A program made the position numbers and the translations under genes. The notes beneath the pieces were generated by a model. The model saw only the letters and a program-made list of their open reading frames with translations. It searched no databases and was not told the origin of the DNA. This document shows, piece after piece, positions 35,912-44,513 of a DNA stretch of 64,000 nt. This DNA is from Cohnella thailandensis. Its GTDB lineage: Bacteria > Bacillota > Bacilli > Paenibacillales > Paenibacillaceae. The first letter of the stretch is position 1; the number at the start of each line of letters is the position of its first letter. The stretch spans positions 1 through 64,000 of the forward strand of contig NZ_JACJVQ010000003.1 of assembly GCF_014212135.1 (NCBI RefSeq). The letters are read 5' to 3'.

Positions 35912-37210
35912 TTAGTAGAAACGAACGAGATCGTCGATCTGCACGGATTGGCCGGTGCGGATGGAACGGTTCGCCGCGATGCCGGTCAGAATCGAGCGCG
36001 CCCCGTCGACATGGTTCGCCGCCCGGTTGAACGGATCCGGAACCGGCGTGCCGAACAGGTCGTTCAGCAGCACCGGGTCGCCGCCGCCGTGGCCGCCGAC
36101 TCCCTCTTCGACCTTGGCGACGTAAGGAGCGCCGAACATCGGAAGCACCTTGATCTGCGCGCCCAGGATGGCTCCTTCGTCCGCCTTGTCGCCGCCGGAG
36201 TTCACGTAGGACTGCTCGACGACCTGCATCTCGATGCGGCCCTTCGTGCCGTTGAACGCGATCCGGTAGCCTTCCCACGGAGCATAGGCCGTCAGGGAAT
36301 ACGTCAGAATGGCTTGGTTCTTGTAACGGACGATGACGCCCATCGTGTCTTCGATGTTGATTCCGTCGCCGAAGACGCTCTGGTCGCGGCGGTAGCCGTC
36401 CTCGTGCTCGGCGTCGAGATACATCGCCTTCAGGTGCTCGTTCGAATCCAGATGGAGGGCGAACGGATCGTCCTTCGCCAGCGGATTGCCCGTGGCCCGC
36501 TCATAGAATTTCGTCACGCCGCGCTGTTCGGCGTTCTCTCTTCCGTAGAACAGCAGGTCGCCGAAAGCGAAGACGGATTCCGGCTGGGACGCGATCCAGA
36601 AGTTGACCAGGTCGAAATGGTGGGTGGACTTGTGGACGAGCAGCCCCCCGCTGTTCCGCTTGTCCCGGTGCCAGCGGCGGAAGTAGTCGGCCCCGTGTTG
36701 GGTATTCAGCAGCCACTCGAAGTGCACCGACGTCACTTTGCCGATCTCGCCCGCCGCGATCAGCTCCCTCGCCTTCGTGTGGTGCGGCGCGTAGCGGTAG
36801 TTGAAGGTGACGCGAACGTTGCGGCCCGTGCGGTTCACCGCGTCCAGGATCTCCTGGCACTTCTTCTCGTCGACCGTCATCGGCTTCTCGGTCACGACAT
36901 CGCAGCCGAGCTCGAGCGCGCGGATGATATACGTATGGTGAGTCCGGTCGACGCTCGTGACGATGACCGCGTCCGGACGCTGCTCCTCGATCATGCGGTC
37001 GAATTGATCGCAGGTGTACGTCGGAATGGCCTTGTAGCCGTGCGCTTCGATCAGCCTCTTGTTCGCGTAGTCCATGCGCGTCCGGTTAATGTCGCAGAAA
37101 GCCAGCAGCTCGGAGGTATCCCGGTAATGCTGCGCAATGGCCCCGTAGAAAAATTCGGCTCGTCCGCCCGTGCCTACCAATACGTATTTCTTCTTCGCTT
37201 GCGATGTCAT
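35912..37210 (-). CDS. Gfo/Idh/MocA family oxidoreductase
   Basis: A 432-residue NAD(P)-dependent oxidoreductase with an N-terminal Rossmann fold (VLVGTGGRAEFFYGAI) and the EKP motif (VVTEKPMTVD), followed by the C-terminal substrate domain. Adjacent to and co-directional with uxaC, so it probably acts on a uronate or a related sugar; this is inferred. It is divergent from an AraC regulator, which likely controls both genes. AGGTG lies eight bases before the ATG. Confidence 0.9.
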   Translation of the reverse strand: MTSQAKKKYVLVGTGGRAEFFYGAIAQHYRDTSELLAFCDINRTRMDYANKRLIEAHGYKAIPTYTCDQFDRMIEEQRPDAVIVTSVDRTHHTYIIRALELGCDVVTEKPMTVDEKKCQEILDAVNRTGRNVRVTFNYRYAPHHTKARELIAAGEIGKVTSVHFEWLLNTQHGADYFRRWHRDKRNSGGLLVHKSTHHFDLVNFWIASQPESVFAFGDLLFYGRENAEQRGVTKFYERATGNPLAKDDPFALHLDSNEHLKAMYLDAEHEDGYRRDQSVFGDGINIEDTMGVIVRYKNQAILTYSLTAYAPWEGYRIAFNGTKGRIEMQVVEQSYVNSGGDKADEGAILGAQIKVLPMFGAPYVAKVEEGVGGHGGGDPVLLNDLFGTPVPDPFNRAANHVDGARSILTGIAANRSIRTGQSVQIDDLVRFY

Positions 37211-37259
37211 GCCAAAGTCACCTGTCCTTCTATGAATGGGTTTTATGGCTTTATTCTAA

Positions 37260-37287
37260 AGCATAGGAATGCTATAATTCTGCTCAA
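37260..37287 (-). promoter_or_regulatory. Divergent promoter and operator of the uronate operon and its AraC gene
   Basis: On the minus strand TTGAGC (37287-37282) and TATGCT (37265-37260) are 16 bases apart, reading toward the oxidoreductase. On the plus strand TATAAT lies at 37273-37278, reading toward the AraC gene. The palindrome AGCAT-AGGA-ATGCT (37260-37273) covers the minus-strand -10 and touches the plus-strand -10, a good operator candidate. Confidence 0.6.
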
Positions 37288-37346
37288 ATGATGCCATAAT
37301 GCGGTTGCACCCCGCATATCTTGCGCATTGTACAGGAGGTCAGCAA

Positions 37347-38198
37347 GTGACGATCGAAGCCTTCAGCTACGGCAGCACGAACCGGCTCTACGTCGAATAC
37401 GTGAAGCGATCCGATCCTTACGCCATGACGCTCGATCACTTTCATTCCTATTACGAGGTTTATTACCTGATCTCCGGAAGCCGGATCTACTTCGTCAAGG
37501 ACCGTACGTACCGGGTGGAGCAAGGCGATCTCGTCTTCATCGATAAATCCGTCGTGCACAAGACGCTGCAAGGCGCCGCTCCGGAGCACGAGAGAATGGT
37601 CGTCCATTTTACGGACGCTTGGCTGAACGAGTTGGCCGGCTCCGATGCCGCCCTGCTTCTGGAGCCGTTCCGGCAGGAAAGCCCGGTCATCCGTCTCCCG
37701 CGATCCGACTTGCGAAGCGTAGACGCGGTCGTCCGCCGGCTTCTCGGCGAGATTCGCCTGAAGCCCGCGGGGTACGGTCTCGTGCCGCCCGGCGCCGTCA
37801 CGGAGCTTCTGTTGTCGACGGCGCGCTGCCTCCAGGAGAATGCGCATATCGGCCTGGACGGAGATACTTCCCCGAAGCACGCGAAGATCTTCGAGGTCGT
37901 TCGTTACCTGAACGAGCACTATGACGAGACCGTTAAGCTCGGGGAGATCGCGTCCCGCTTCTACATCAGCCCCTATCACCTCAGCCGCGCGTTCCGGGAG
38001 GTAACCGGCTTTACGTTCTCCGATTATCTGCAGCTCACCCGCGTGAAGGAAGCCCAGCGCCAGCTCGTGGAGACCGACCTTCCGATCGCCGAGATCGCGG
38101 TTTCCTGCGGATTCGACAACTTCTCCCACTTCGGCAAAACGTTCAAAAAAATAACCCGGCAATCCCCCCGGGATTACCGGAAGGGCGCCAGGTTCTGA
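37347..38198 (+). CDS. AraC family transcriptional regulator
   Basis: A 283-residue regulator with an N-terminal cupin-type sensor (DHFHSYYEVYYLISGSRIYFVKDRTYRVEQGDLVFI) and a C-terminal double helix-turn-helix (ETVKLGEIASRFYISPYHLSRAFREVTGFTFSDYL, ending in CGFDNFSHFGKTFKKITRQSPRDYR). I chose the GTG at 37347, seven bases after AGGAGG; the open frame extends to 37299. Divergent from the oxidoreductase-uxaC operon, so it is the likely uronate-responsive activator. Confidence 0.91.
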   Translation: MTIEAFSYGSTNRLYVEYVKRSDPYAMTLDHFHSYYEVYYLISGSRIYFVKDRTYRVEQGDLVFIDKSVVHKTLQGAAPEHERMVVHFTDAWLNELAGSDAALLLEPFRQESPVIRLPRSDLRSVDAVVRRLLGEIRLKPAGYGLVPPGAVTELLLSTARCLQENAHIGLDGDTSPKHAKIFEVVRYLNEHYDETVKLGEIASRFYISPYHLSRAFREVTGFTFSDYLQLTRVKEAQRQLVETDLPIAEIAVSCGFDNFSHFGKTFKKITRQSPRDYRKGARF

Positions 38199-38255
38199 GC
38201 AAGGTTCGAGCGAGGATAGCCGAAAGATAGCGGAAGGATAACAGCAAGACCGACG

Positions 38256-39128
38256 TTATGCAGCCGCGCGGGATCTAGCCCGCCGAAGCGCCAGCAGACC
38301 GTGCTTCGGCGAGAGAAGGAAGGCGGCGGCGAACAGGACGCCCGCCGCGCAGACCATGCAGCCGGCGATCGAAGCGTCAAGCGCGACCGCGGCGGCGTAT
38401 CCGGCGATCGAGCTGACGATCCCGACGGCCACGCTGATGACGAGCATCGGGCCCAGCCGGTCCGTCAGCAGGTAAGCCGCCGCCGGCGGAATGATGAGCA
38501 GGCCGACGACGAGAATGGCGCCCACGCTCTCGAAGGAGCTGACCGATGCCATCGACACGAGTCCCATGAGCGCGTAATGGAACAGAGCGACCGGAATGCC
38601 TAAGGCCGCGGCGAGCGCCGGGTCGAACGAGGTCAGCTTAAACTGCTTGTAGAACAACGAGATCACAAGCAGGATAACGACGAGCGTGAATCCCAGAAGC
38701 CACACCGCCTTCGGCCCCAGGTCGGCGCCGCCTATCTCCAGCGTGCTCCATTGCACGTAAGCGATCTCCCCGAACAGGACGCAGTCCAGATCCAGATCGA
38801 TATTGCGGGCGTTCAGGCTGATCAGCACGACTCCGACGGCGAACAGCGCCGTGAACACGACCCCGATCGAAGCGTCGCTCTGCACGCCCCCGCTCCGGAA
38901 CATCTCGATCAGGAATACCGCTATGAAGCCGAAGGCCGCCGCTCCCAACAACATGAAGATAGAGTCTCGGGTCCCGCTCATCAGGAACGCGATCGCGATC
39001 CCCGGCAGCACGGCATGGCTGATGGCGTCTCCGATCAGCGCCATTCGGCGCAGGATCAGAAAGCAGCCCAGGATGGCGCAGCAGGAAGCGACAAGCGCCC
39101 CGGTCAGGACAATCCAGAATCCGCTCAT
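38256..39128 (-). CDS. Metal ABC transporter permease (second)
   Basis: A 290-residue membrane protein with about eight hydrophobic helices and the ABC-3 family segments GDAISHAVLPGIA and GLIIPPAAAYLLTDRL. It forms, with the preceding permease, the membrane channel of a manganese/zinc/iron-chelate importer. Its start overlaps the stop of the other permease by four bases. It ends in a basic tail (RRARSRAAA). Confidence 0.94.
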   Translation of the reverse strand: MSGFWIVLTGALVASCCAILGCFLILRRMALIGDAISHAVLPGIAIAFLMSGTRDSIFMLLGAAAFGFIAVFLIEMFRSGGVQSDASIGVVFTALFAVGVVLISLNARNIDLDLDCVLFGEIAYVQWSTLEIGGADLGPKAVWLLGFTLVVILLVISLFYKQFKLTSFDPALAAALGIPVALFHYALMGLVSMASVSSFESVGAILVVGLLIIPPAAAYLLTDRLGPMLVISVAVGIVSSIAGYAAAVALDASIAGCMVCAAGVLFAAAFLLSPKHGLLALRRARSRAAA

Positions 39129-40093
39129 AGAGACGCTCCCCTCTCTCCGGCGGGATTCGCCGTCCCCGCCTGCGTCGCGGGCGCTCCCGCCCCGGCTTTG
39201 GCAAGCTGCTTCGAGATCCAGTCCCGCTTGGCCTGCCTGCGAAGAAGGAGCTTCGACAGGATGCCGCGCTTAGGTCCGAACAGCACGGACAGCAGGAACA
39301 AGCCGGTCGCGGCCAGAACGCTGATCGGTCCCGTCGGCAGTTGGTTCACGCCGGAGCTGATCCAAGCGCCGGCGGCGCCGCTCGCGGCCCCGAACGCCCC
39401 GGACAGCACCGTCATCGCCGCCAGCCGGTCGGTCCAATAACGGGCCGCGACGGAAGGCGTAATGAGAAGCGCCGCGACCAGCACGACGCCGACCGCTTGA
39501 ATGCCCGTTACCACGACGACGGTAACCAGCGTCAGCAGCGCGTATTCAAGCGCCGTTACCTTGAAGCCGAGCCCTCTTCCGAAGGCGGGATCGAAGCTGA
39601 CCAGCTTGAATTCCTTAAAGAGAAGTCCGCAGATAAGGCTCATCCCCAGCGCCGTGCCGCCGAGAACGTACACGTCTCCCATCGTCATCGAAGCCGCTTG
39701 CCCGAACAGGAATTTATCCAATCCGCTCTGGTTGCCGTAAGATCCGTGCTGTATCCGCGTCAGCAGAACGATCCCGATCGCGAAGAAGACCGAGAGCACG
39801 ATGCCCATCGCGGCGTCTGGCTTGATGCGGGAACGGCGCGAGATCAGATTCGTAAGAGCGGCGGCCGCCAACGCCGCCGCCGCGGCCCCGACCAGAAACA
39901 GGCCGACGCTCTTCACCCCCGACAGCATAAACGCGATGCAGATTCCCGGCAGAGCCGCGTGGGCCAGCACGTCTCCCAGCAAGCTCTCTTTCCTCAGATA
40001 GGAGAACGTTCCGACGATTCCGTTGCCGAACCCGAGCAGGATGCTCCCCATCAGAATCCAGCGCAGATTAGGGTCGTTAAGCATCTCCCACAT
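39125..40093 (-). CDS. Metal ABC transporter permease (first)
   Basis: A 322-residue ABC-3 family permease with the expected eight-helix pattern and the motifs GDVLAHAALPGICIAF and LLITPSVAARYWTDRL. A hydrophilic C-terminal extension of about 45 residues (SKLLLRRQAKRDW and on) is longer than usual. GGAGG lies eight bases before the ATG, and only four bases separate it from the ATPase stop. It probably forms a heterodimer with the second permease. Confidence 0.94.
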   Translation of the reverse strand: MWEMLNDPNLRWILMGSILLGFGNGIVGTFSYLRKESLLGDVLAHAALPGICIAFMLSGVKSVGLFLVGAAAAALAAAALTNLISRRSRIKPDAAMGIVLSVFFAIGIVLLTRIQHGSYGNQSGLDKFLFGQAASMTMGDVYVLGGTALGMSLICGLLFKEFKLVSFDPAFGRGLGFKVTALEYALLTLVTVVVVTGIQAVGVVLVAALLITPSVAARYWTDRLAAMTVLSGAFGAASGAAGAWISSGVNQLPTGPISVLAATGLFLLSVLFGPKRGILSKLLLRRQAKRDWISKQLAKAGAGAPATQAGTANPAGERGASL

Positions 40094-40097
40094 GGCA

Positions 40098-40868
40098 TTA
40101 GCCTCCTTTCGCGGCGGAGAAAGCCGCGGGGACGGGAATGCCGAAGGCGAGCTTGCCTCCGTACGTTCGGTGCAGCAGCTCGGGCGTAAACGTAGATGCG
40201 GTCGGGCCGTAGGCGATTTTCTCCCCGTTAATGAGCAGCACCGAATCGAAGTAATCCGCTACCGTCGCCAGGTCGTGGTGGACAACGAGAACCGTCTTGC
40301 CCTGCCGCTTGAGCTCGCCGAGCAGCGTAATGATCGCTTTCTCCGTGGCCGCGTCGACGCCGGCGAACGGCTCATCCATGAAATACAGCTCCGCGTCCTG
40401 CGCCAGCGCCCGCGCGAGGAATACGCGCTGCTGCTGTCCGCCCGACAGCTGGCTGATCTGGCGATTCGCGAATCCCGCCATCCCGACTTTATCAAGGCAA
40501 TCCAACGCGATCTCCTTCTCTTGCTTGCCGGGCCGCTTGAACATTCCCAGATGGCCGTAGCGGCCCATCGTCACCACATCCAGCGCGTGGGTCGGGAAGT
40601 CCCAGTCCACGGATTCCCGCTGCGGAACGTAACCGACCCGCTTCCTCTGCTGCCCGTATGGCCGGCCGTAGATCCTAACGTCCCCTTCCAGCGATGGGAC
40701 CAATCCGAGAATCGCCTTGATCAACGTCGACTTGCCGGCCCCGTTCGGGCCGATAATCCCGATCAGCTCCCCCTCCGCCGCCTCGAATGTCACCCCTCTA
40801 ACGACCGGCTTCTTCCGGTACGCCACCGTCAGATTCTCGACGGCAAGCGGCGCCGTCCCGTTCTTCAT
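40098..40868 (-). CDS. Metal ABC transporter ATP-binding protein
   Basis: A 256-residue ATPase with Walker A GPNGAGKST, Q-loop VPQRESVDWDFP, signature LSGGQQQR and Walker B LYFMDEPFAGVD, then VHHDL. The VPQR...VDWDFP segment is typical of manganese/zinc importers. It is the second gene of the four-gene operon, 34 bases after the binding-protein gene. GGAGG at eight bases supports the ATG. Confidence 0.95.
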   Translation of the reverse strand: MKNGTAPLAVENLTVAYRKKPVVRGVTFEAAEGELIGIIGPNGAGKSTLIKAILGLVPSLEGDVRIYGRPYGQQRKRVGYVPQRESVDWDFPTHALDVVTMGRYGHLGMFKRPGKQEKEIALDCLDKVGMAGFANRQISQLSGGQQQRVFLARALAQDAELYFMDEPFAGVDAATEKAIITLLGELKRQGKTVLVVHHDLATVADYFDSVLLINGEKIAYGPTASTFTPELLHRTYGGKLAFGIPVPAAFSAAKGG

Positions 40869-40902
40869 AAGGATGGCCTCCTCTCCCTGATGGGCCTTTG
40901 TT

Positions 40903-41859
40903 TTATTTCAACGCGTTAACGATCGTGTCCACGTTATGACGAACCATGCCGATGTAGGTGCCTTCCGTCGTTCCGTCCTTGCCCATCGCGTCGGAGAACA
41001 GCTCGCCTCCGATCTTCACTTCATGTCCTTCTCGGCGCGCCCCTTCGATGACCGCCTCGATCGACTTCTTCGGAACGCTGGATTCCACGAACACCGCTTT
41101 GATCTTCCGCTCCACCAGCAAATTCCGCAGGTCGGCCACGTCCTTGGCGCCGTATTCCGAGGCGGTGCTGATGCCCTGCAGGCCGATCACCTCGATGCCG
41201 TAGGCATCCCCGAAGTAGCCGAAGGCGTCGTGAGCGGTCACCAGCACCCGGCTCTCCTCCGGAATCGAACCGATCCGCTCGGCCGCGTAGAGATCCAGCT
41301 CCTCGAGCTTCTCCAAGTAACCGGCCGCCCTCTCCTCGTAATCCGCCTTGTGAGCCGGGTCGTATTCGATCAGCGTGTCCCGGATCGTCTCCGCCGCGCT
41401 CATCCAGAGCTCGACATCGAACCAGACGTGAGGATCGTACGCCCCGTCCGAGCTCCCGCGAAGGCGATCCGCGGGAATATTGTCCGTGACCGCCTTAACC
41501 GTCTTCTCCTCGCCAAGCTTCTCGAGGATATCCGTCAGCTTGCCTTCCAGGTGAAGCCCGCTGTATAGGATAACGTCGGCATCCTCCAGCTTGCGGATAT
41601 CCCCTTGCGAGGCCTTGTACAGATGAGGATCCACCCCAGGTCCCATTAAGCCGGTTACCTGAACCGAGTCTCCCCCGATTTCCTTAGCCGCGTCGGCGAC
41701 CATTCCGATCGTCGCGGTCACCTTCACCCGCGAGTCGCCTCCCCTTCCTTCCCCTTCGTCCGTGGAAGTCTCGGCGCAGCCGGCCACTAAGACAGCAGAC
41801 AACGTTAAGAACAAGATCAGCAGGACCAGCCTCTTCACGGACGACGCCACTTTGTTCAC
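40903..41859 (-). CDS. Metal-binding lipoprotein of the ABC importer (TroA/MntA type)
   Basis: A 318-residue solute-binding protein of the cluster A-I metal family. The signal ends at the lipobox LVAGC, about residue 28. Metal ligands appear in DPHLYKAS and DPHVWFD, in VTAHDAFGYF, and in an Asp/Glu near SDAMG. There is no His-rich loop, which favours manganese (or iron) over zinc. I chose the GTG at 41859 (GGAGGGG upstream); the longer frame to 41904 adds residues with no site of their own. First gene of a four-gene operon. Confidence 0.93.
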   Translation of the reverse strand: MNKVASSVKRLVLLILFLTLSAVLVAGCAETSTDEGEGRGGDSRVKVTATIGMVADAAKEIGGDSVQVTGLMGPGVDPHLYKASQGDIRKLEDADVILYSGLHLEGKLTDILEKLGEEKTVKAVTDNIPADRLRGSSDGAYDPHVWFDVELWMSAAETIRDTLIEYDPAHKADYEERAAGYLEKLEELDLYAAERIGSIPEESRVLVTAHDAFGYFGDAYGIEVIGLQGISTASEYGAKDVADLRNLLVERKIKAVFVESSVPKKSIEAVIEGARREGHEVKIGGELFSDAMGKDGTTEGTYIGMVRHNVDTIVNALK

Positions 41860-41918
41860 GCGATCCCCTCCAAACCTTTTTTTGACGACGCAGAGTTGTT
41901 TCATTGTACAAACTATTT

Positions 41919-41969
41919 TAGCCTGAGGACTATTTGTTTATATTATACAATAATATTGCCTTCGTGCAA
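41919..41969 (-). promoter_or_regulatory. Promoter and operator candidate of the metal importer operon
   Basis: On the minus strand TTGCAC (41969-41964) and TATAAT (41947-41942) are 16 bases apart. At the expected start site the plus strand reads TAGCCTGAGGACTA (41919-41932). The same half-sites, TAGCC and AGGACTA, recur at 42264-42279 before a small ORF. A DtxR/MntR-type repressor is a reasonable guess, but no regulator is encoded nearby. Confidence 0.6.
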
Positions 41970-42103
41970 CTTTATGGGCAAAAAAAACTTCTTCCCTGCC
42001 GGTCAGAAGCAACTTGAATATCGTCGAAGCGCTGCCGTCGGGCGTCCGCCGGAACGAGAACCCGGCGTTCTTCTCCGCCTGCATCTCAAGGATTACGCTG
42101 CCG

Positions 42104-42235
42104 CTATCCTCTCTTGAGCTGCTTCCTCCGTCCGGAGCCGAATTTGACCCACAGGCTTCCGGTATCGTCTTTAAACAATTTGATTCCGACCAGCTTAAGC
42201 GGAGTCGTGACTTCCCGGAAATAATAATTAGGCAT
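42104..42235 (-). CDS. Small protein of 43 residues, unknown
   Basis: The minus strand encodes a 43-residue basic protein (MPNYYFREVTTPLKLVGIKL, ending GRRKQLKRG) too short for ordinary gene calling. Support comes from a GAGGTG site eight bases before the ATG, an upstream TGATACTAT (extended -10-like) near 42286, and the TAGCC...AGGACTA motif shared with the metal importer promoter. The next 100 bases on the same strand also have a coding-like look in another frame but no start of their own. I do not recognise a family; it may not be a gene. Confidence 0.4.
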   Translation of the reverse strand: MPNYYFREVTTPLKLVGIKLFKDDTGSLWVKFGSGRRKQLKRG

Positions 42236-42263
42236 GCATCCCGCACCTCTTCATTTATCGAAC

Positions 42264-42279
42264 TAGCCGTTTAGGACTA
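42264..42279. promoter_or_regulatory. Second copy of the metal-operon motif
   Basis: The plus strand reads TAGCCGTTTAGGACTA. It shares TAGCC and AGGACTA with the copy at the metal importer promoter, with two more bases between the halves. It overlaps the perfect palindrome GGACTAGTCC (42274-42283) and would lie near the transcription start of the small gene. Confidence 0.5.
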
Positions 42280-42384
42280 GTCCAATAGTATCATATTTGT
42301 TCCGTCCTTTTCTACTATCTTCTCCTATTATCCCCCTTCTTTTTACACATTTCGCCATTATTCTCGCTTTCCGAAACAAAGAAA

Positions 42385-42421
42385 CCCTCCCGTCTTCCCG
42401 CGGGAAGATCGAAAGGGCTAA
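42385..42421 (-). terminator. Terminator of the siderophore-type ATPase gene
   Basis: On the minus strand CCCTTTCGATCTTCCCG and CGGGAAGACGGGAGGG form a nearly complete stem, then TTTCTTTGTTT. The rest of 42286-42449 is AT-rich and holds no gene I can see. Confidence 0.75.
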
Positions 42422-42449
42422 AGTCGTATTTATGCAGTCTCAAGCATGA

Positions 42450-43328
42450 TTAGCCAACGGCGCCGACCGGCTCGGCCTCTTGCGTCCGTTGCTTGTTCTC
42501 GGAAGCGATGCCGGCAGCGCCTGTCGCCTCCTCCTCCAACCCCTCGTGCGCAAGCCCGTAAGGCAGGCACATCGGGGTTCCCGTGCGGGGGTCGGGAATG
42601 ACGTCCGCGTCGATGCCGAAGACGACCCGAAGCATCTCCGGCGTCATGACTTCGACCGGGTTGCCCTCGTACAGCACGGTCCCTTGCTTCAAGGCGACCA
42701 TGTGCTGAGCGTAGCGGGCGGCATGGTTCAGATCGTGGACGACCATGATGATCGTGCGTTTCTGCTCCTTGTTCAGCTTCTCCAGAAGCATCATGACCTC
42801 GATCTGGTGAGCCATGTCCAGGAAGGTCGTCGGTTCGTCGAGAAGAAGCACTTCCGTGCCTTGGGCGACGGCCATGGCGATCCAAGCGCGTTGCCGCTGG
42901 CCGCCCGACAGCTGATCGACGGGACGATCGGCGAAAGCGCTCATTCCGGTAGCTTCCAATGCCCATTCGACCATCCGCAGGTCCTCCGGCTTCAAGCTTC
43001 CGAAGCCCTTCTGATGCGGATAACGGCCGAAGGAGACCAGCTCTCTGACCGTCAAGCCGTCCGGAGACGTCGGATTCTGCGGGAGAATGGCCAGCTGCTT
43101 CGCCACTTCCTTGGTCGGCTGGCGGTGAATTTCCTTGCCGTCCAGATAGACGGCCCCGCTCTGCGGGCTTAAAATCCGAGCCATGGACTTCAGAATGGTG
43201 GACTTGCCCGAGCCGTTGGAACCGACCAAAGCGGTAATTTTCCCATCGGGTACGGATAGGTTCAATTCATTGACGATTCTCCGGGTGCCGTAAGCCAACG
43301 ATAATTTATTGGTGTTTAGACGAGACAT
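42450..43328 (-). CDS. Iron-siderophore-type ABC transporter ATP-binding protein
   Basis: A 292-residue ATPase of the FecE/FhuC class: Walker [11 protein letters not shown]-loop [13 protein letters not shown], signature [17 protein letters not shown], Walker [12 protein letters not shown] and [11 protein letters not shown]. The last 40 residues are acidic and poorly conserved. No permease or binding protein gene is present, so it may serve transporters encoded elsewhere, as YusV does in B. subtilis. Tandem Fur-box-like sites upstream suggest iron repression. GAGGAGAGAG precedes the ATG. Confidence 0.92.
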   Translation of the reverse strand: MSRLNTNKLSLAYGTRRIVNELNLSVPDGKITALVGSNGSGKSTILKSMARILSPQSGAVYLDGKEIHRQPTKEVAKQLAILPQNPTSPDGLTVRELVSFGRYPHQKGFGSLKPEDLRMVEWALEATGMSAFADRPVDQLSGGQRQRAWIAMAVAQGTEVLLLDEPTTFLDMAHQIEVMMLLEKLNKEQKRTIIMVVHDLNHAARYAQHMVALKQGTVLYEGNPVEVMTPEMLRVVFGIDADVIPDPRTGTPMCLPYGLAHEGLEEEATGAAGIASENKQRTQEAEPVGAVG

Positions 43329-43406
43329 GAGCTCTCTCCTCGCGCAATAGCTATTATGTAGCCATGCTTATCTATGAATACCAGGCGTCCGCGATGGTTG
43401 CGACGT

Positions 43407-43421
43407 TGAAAATATTTCTCA
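43407..43421. promoter_or_regulatory. Fur-box-like site, proximal
   Basis: TGAAAATATTTCTCA matches the 7-1-7 Fur/PerR consensus TGATAATNATTATCA at 10 of 14 positions. It lies about 80 bases before the siderophore-type ATPase. Confidence 0.5.
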
Positions 43422-43442
43422 TTAAAAGGTCCGCGAATTAAA

Positions 43443-43457
43443 TGATAATCGTTCTCA
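43443..43457. promoter_or_regulatory. Fur-box-like site, distal
   Basis: TGATAATCGTTCTCA matches the 7-1-7 Fur consensus with a perfect left half and five of seven in the right half. Together with the site 21 bases away it forms a tandem pair in front of the ATPase gene. Confidence 0.65.
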
Positions 43458-43520
43458 GTCCAGATGTCAACCCGCAAGACGCGATCCGTGCCCCCAAAAA
43501 TCATTTCCATCGAAAAGGAC

Positions 43521-43558
43521 AAACGCCAACCCTCTCTCCCGAAGAGGCGTTGGCGTTT
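43521..43558 (-). terminator. Terminator after the ATP-grasp gene
   Basis: AAACGCCAAC and the matching GTTGGCGTTT form a ten-base-pair outer stem with an inner CTCT/AGAG pairing. It begins eight bases past the ATP-grasp stop. The T-run is weak. Confidence 0.65.
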
Positions 43559-43565
43559 CGATGGC

Positions 43566-44378
43566 TTACCCTTTTTTGGCCTTCCGAATCGTGAGGTCGT
43601 AATGTCGGCCATATCGCTTGGCGAGCTTAACGATTCTGCGAATGATCGACTGATCGTCCAGCAGCACGAACGGCTTCGCGTCCGGACCCGTGTTGATCTC
43701 CAGGATCCAGCTTCTCTTGTTCGTGTCCAGAGCCACGTCCAACCCCAGCTCGTTGAGCTTCGGATAAGAACCGGCAAGCCGATACGCCGACCTGTAGGCA
43801 AGCTCGCGGAATTGACGGAGGATGGCGGCTCCCCGGGAACTCCCCGCGACCTTGTTCAGCAGAGGGCGGGACGAATAGATCGTTCCTCCCTGGCTTCCGT
43901 TCGTCACCGGCTTCCCCGGATGCGCCATTCTGGCCAGGGTTCCGGTCACTTCCCAGTTTCTCTTCTCGTTGCGCTGGATCATCACCCTGAAGTCGACGGG
44001 ACGGCCGCCGAGCCGGATCATTCGAATGCCTCGCTGCACCAGGTAGACCCGTCTCCTGCGATTCTTCTCGATCCATTTATAGGCGCCGTCGAACGTCCCG
44101 AACCTTTGCCGAACCGTGCCGTAATGAACGAGGTACCCCTTCCGCAGCTTCTCCGCCTTCATGACGCCGACCCCTTGGTGTCCGATATCCGGCTTCACGT
44201 AAACCATTCCGTAACGATTCAACATCGCCAGAAGAGACGATCGGCTCATGATTCGGGTCTCCGGCACATGAGCCGCAAGCTTAGGCGCTCCGACAATGAT
44301 CTTCGTTTTGTTCCACTTGCTTAAGTAGCTTGGTTTCGTGCCCAATAAGCTCTCTCCTCTATCGCCTTTTTTATGCAT
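43566..44378 (-). CDS. ATP-grasp protein of the YheC/YheD type
   Basis: A 270-residue protein matching YheC/YheD-like ATP-grasp proteins, which in Bacillus are spore-coat associated. Recognisable ATP-grasp features are YVKPDIGHQGVGVMK (phosphate-binding loop), VDFRVMIQRN and the metal-binding LGLDVALDTNKRSWILEINTGPD. It is shorter than YheC/YheD and lacks their extra N-terminal region. Divergent from the diaminopropionate operon across 135 bases, so joint regulation is possible. ATG 44378 has AAGGAG five bases upstream; TTG 44345 with GAGGAG is an alternative start. Confidence 0.85.
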   Translation of the reverse strand: MHKKGDRGESLLGTKPSYLSKWNKTKIIVGAPKLAAHVPETRIMSRSSLLAMLNRYGMVYVKPDIGHQGVGVMKAEKLRKGYLVHYGTVRQRFGTFDGAYKWIEKNRRRRVYLVQRGIRMIRLGGRPVDFRVMIQRNEKRNWEVTGTLARMAHPGKPVTNGSQGGTIYSSRPLLNKVAGSSRGAAILRQFRELAYRSAYRLAGSYPKLNELGLDVALDTNKRSWILEINTGPDAKPFVLLDDQSIIRRIVKLAKRYGRHYDLTIRKAKKG

Positions 44379-44513
44379 GCCGTCTCCTTACCATATGGCG
44401 ATTTTCTCGGTCTGCAAGGGCAATCACCTATGCCGGGCCCGAACCATTAAGCTTTAGGCTCATAAAATGTTAAAGGCTTGAACCATTTTGGATACGGCGG
44501 AGGGTAGCGCGAA

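Noticed and set aside
41938-42246. 102-residue minus-strand frame upstream of the metal importer
   Set aside because: It crosses the importer promoter; the alternative 43-residue frame at 42104-42235 has a better ribosome binding site.
44379-44398. CATATGGTA as a sigma-K -10 element for the ATP-grasp gene
   Set aside because: It matches CATANNNTA, but the RNA would start inside the ribosome binding site and no -35 lies at the right distance.
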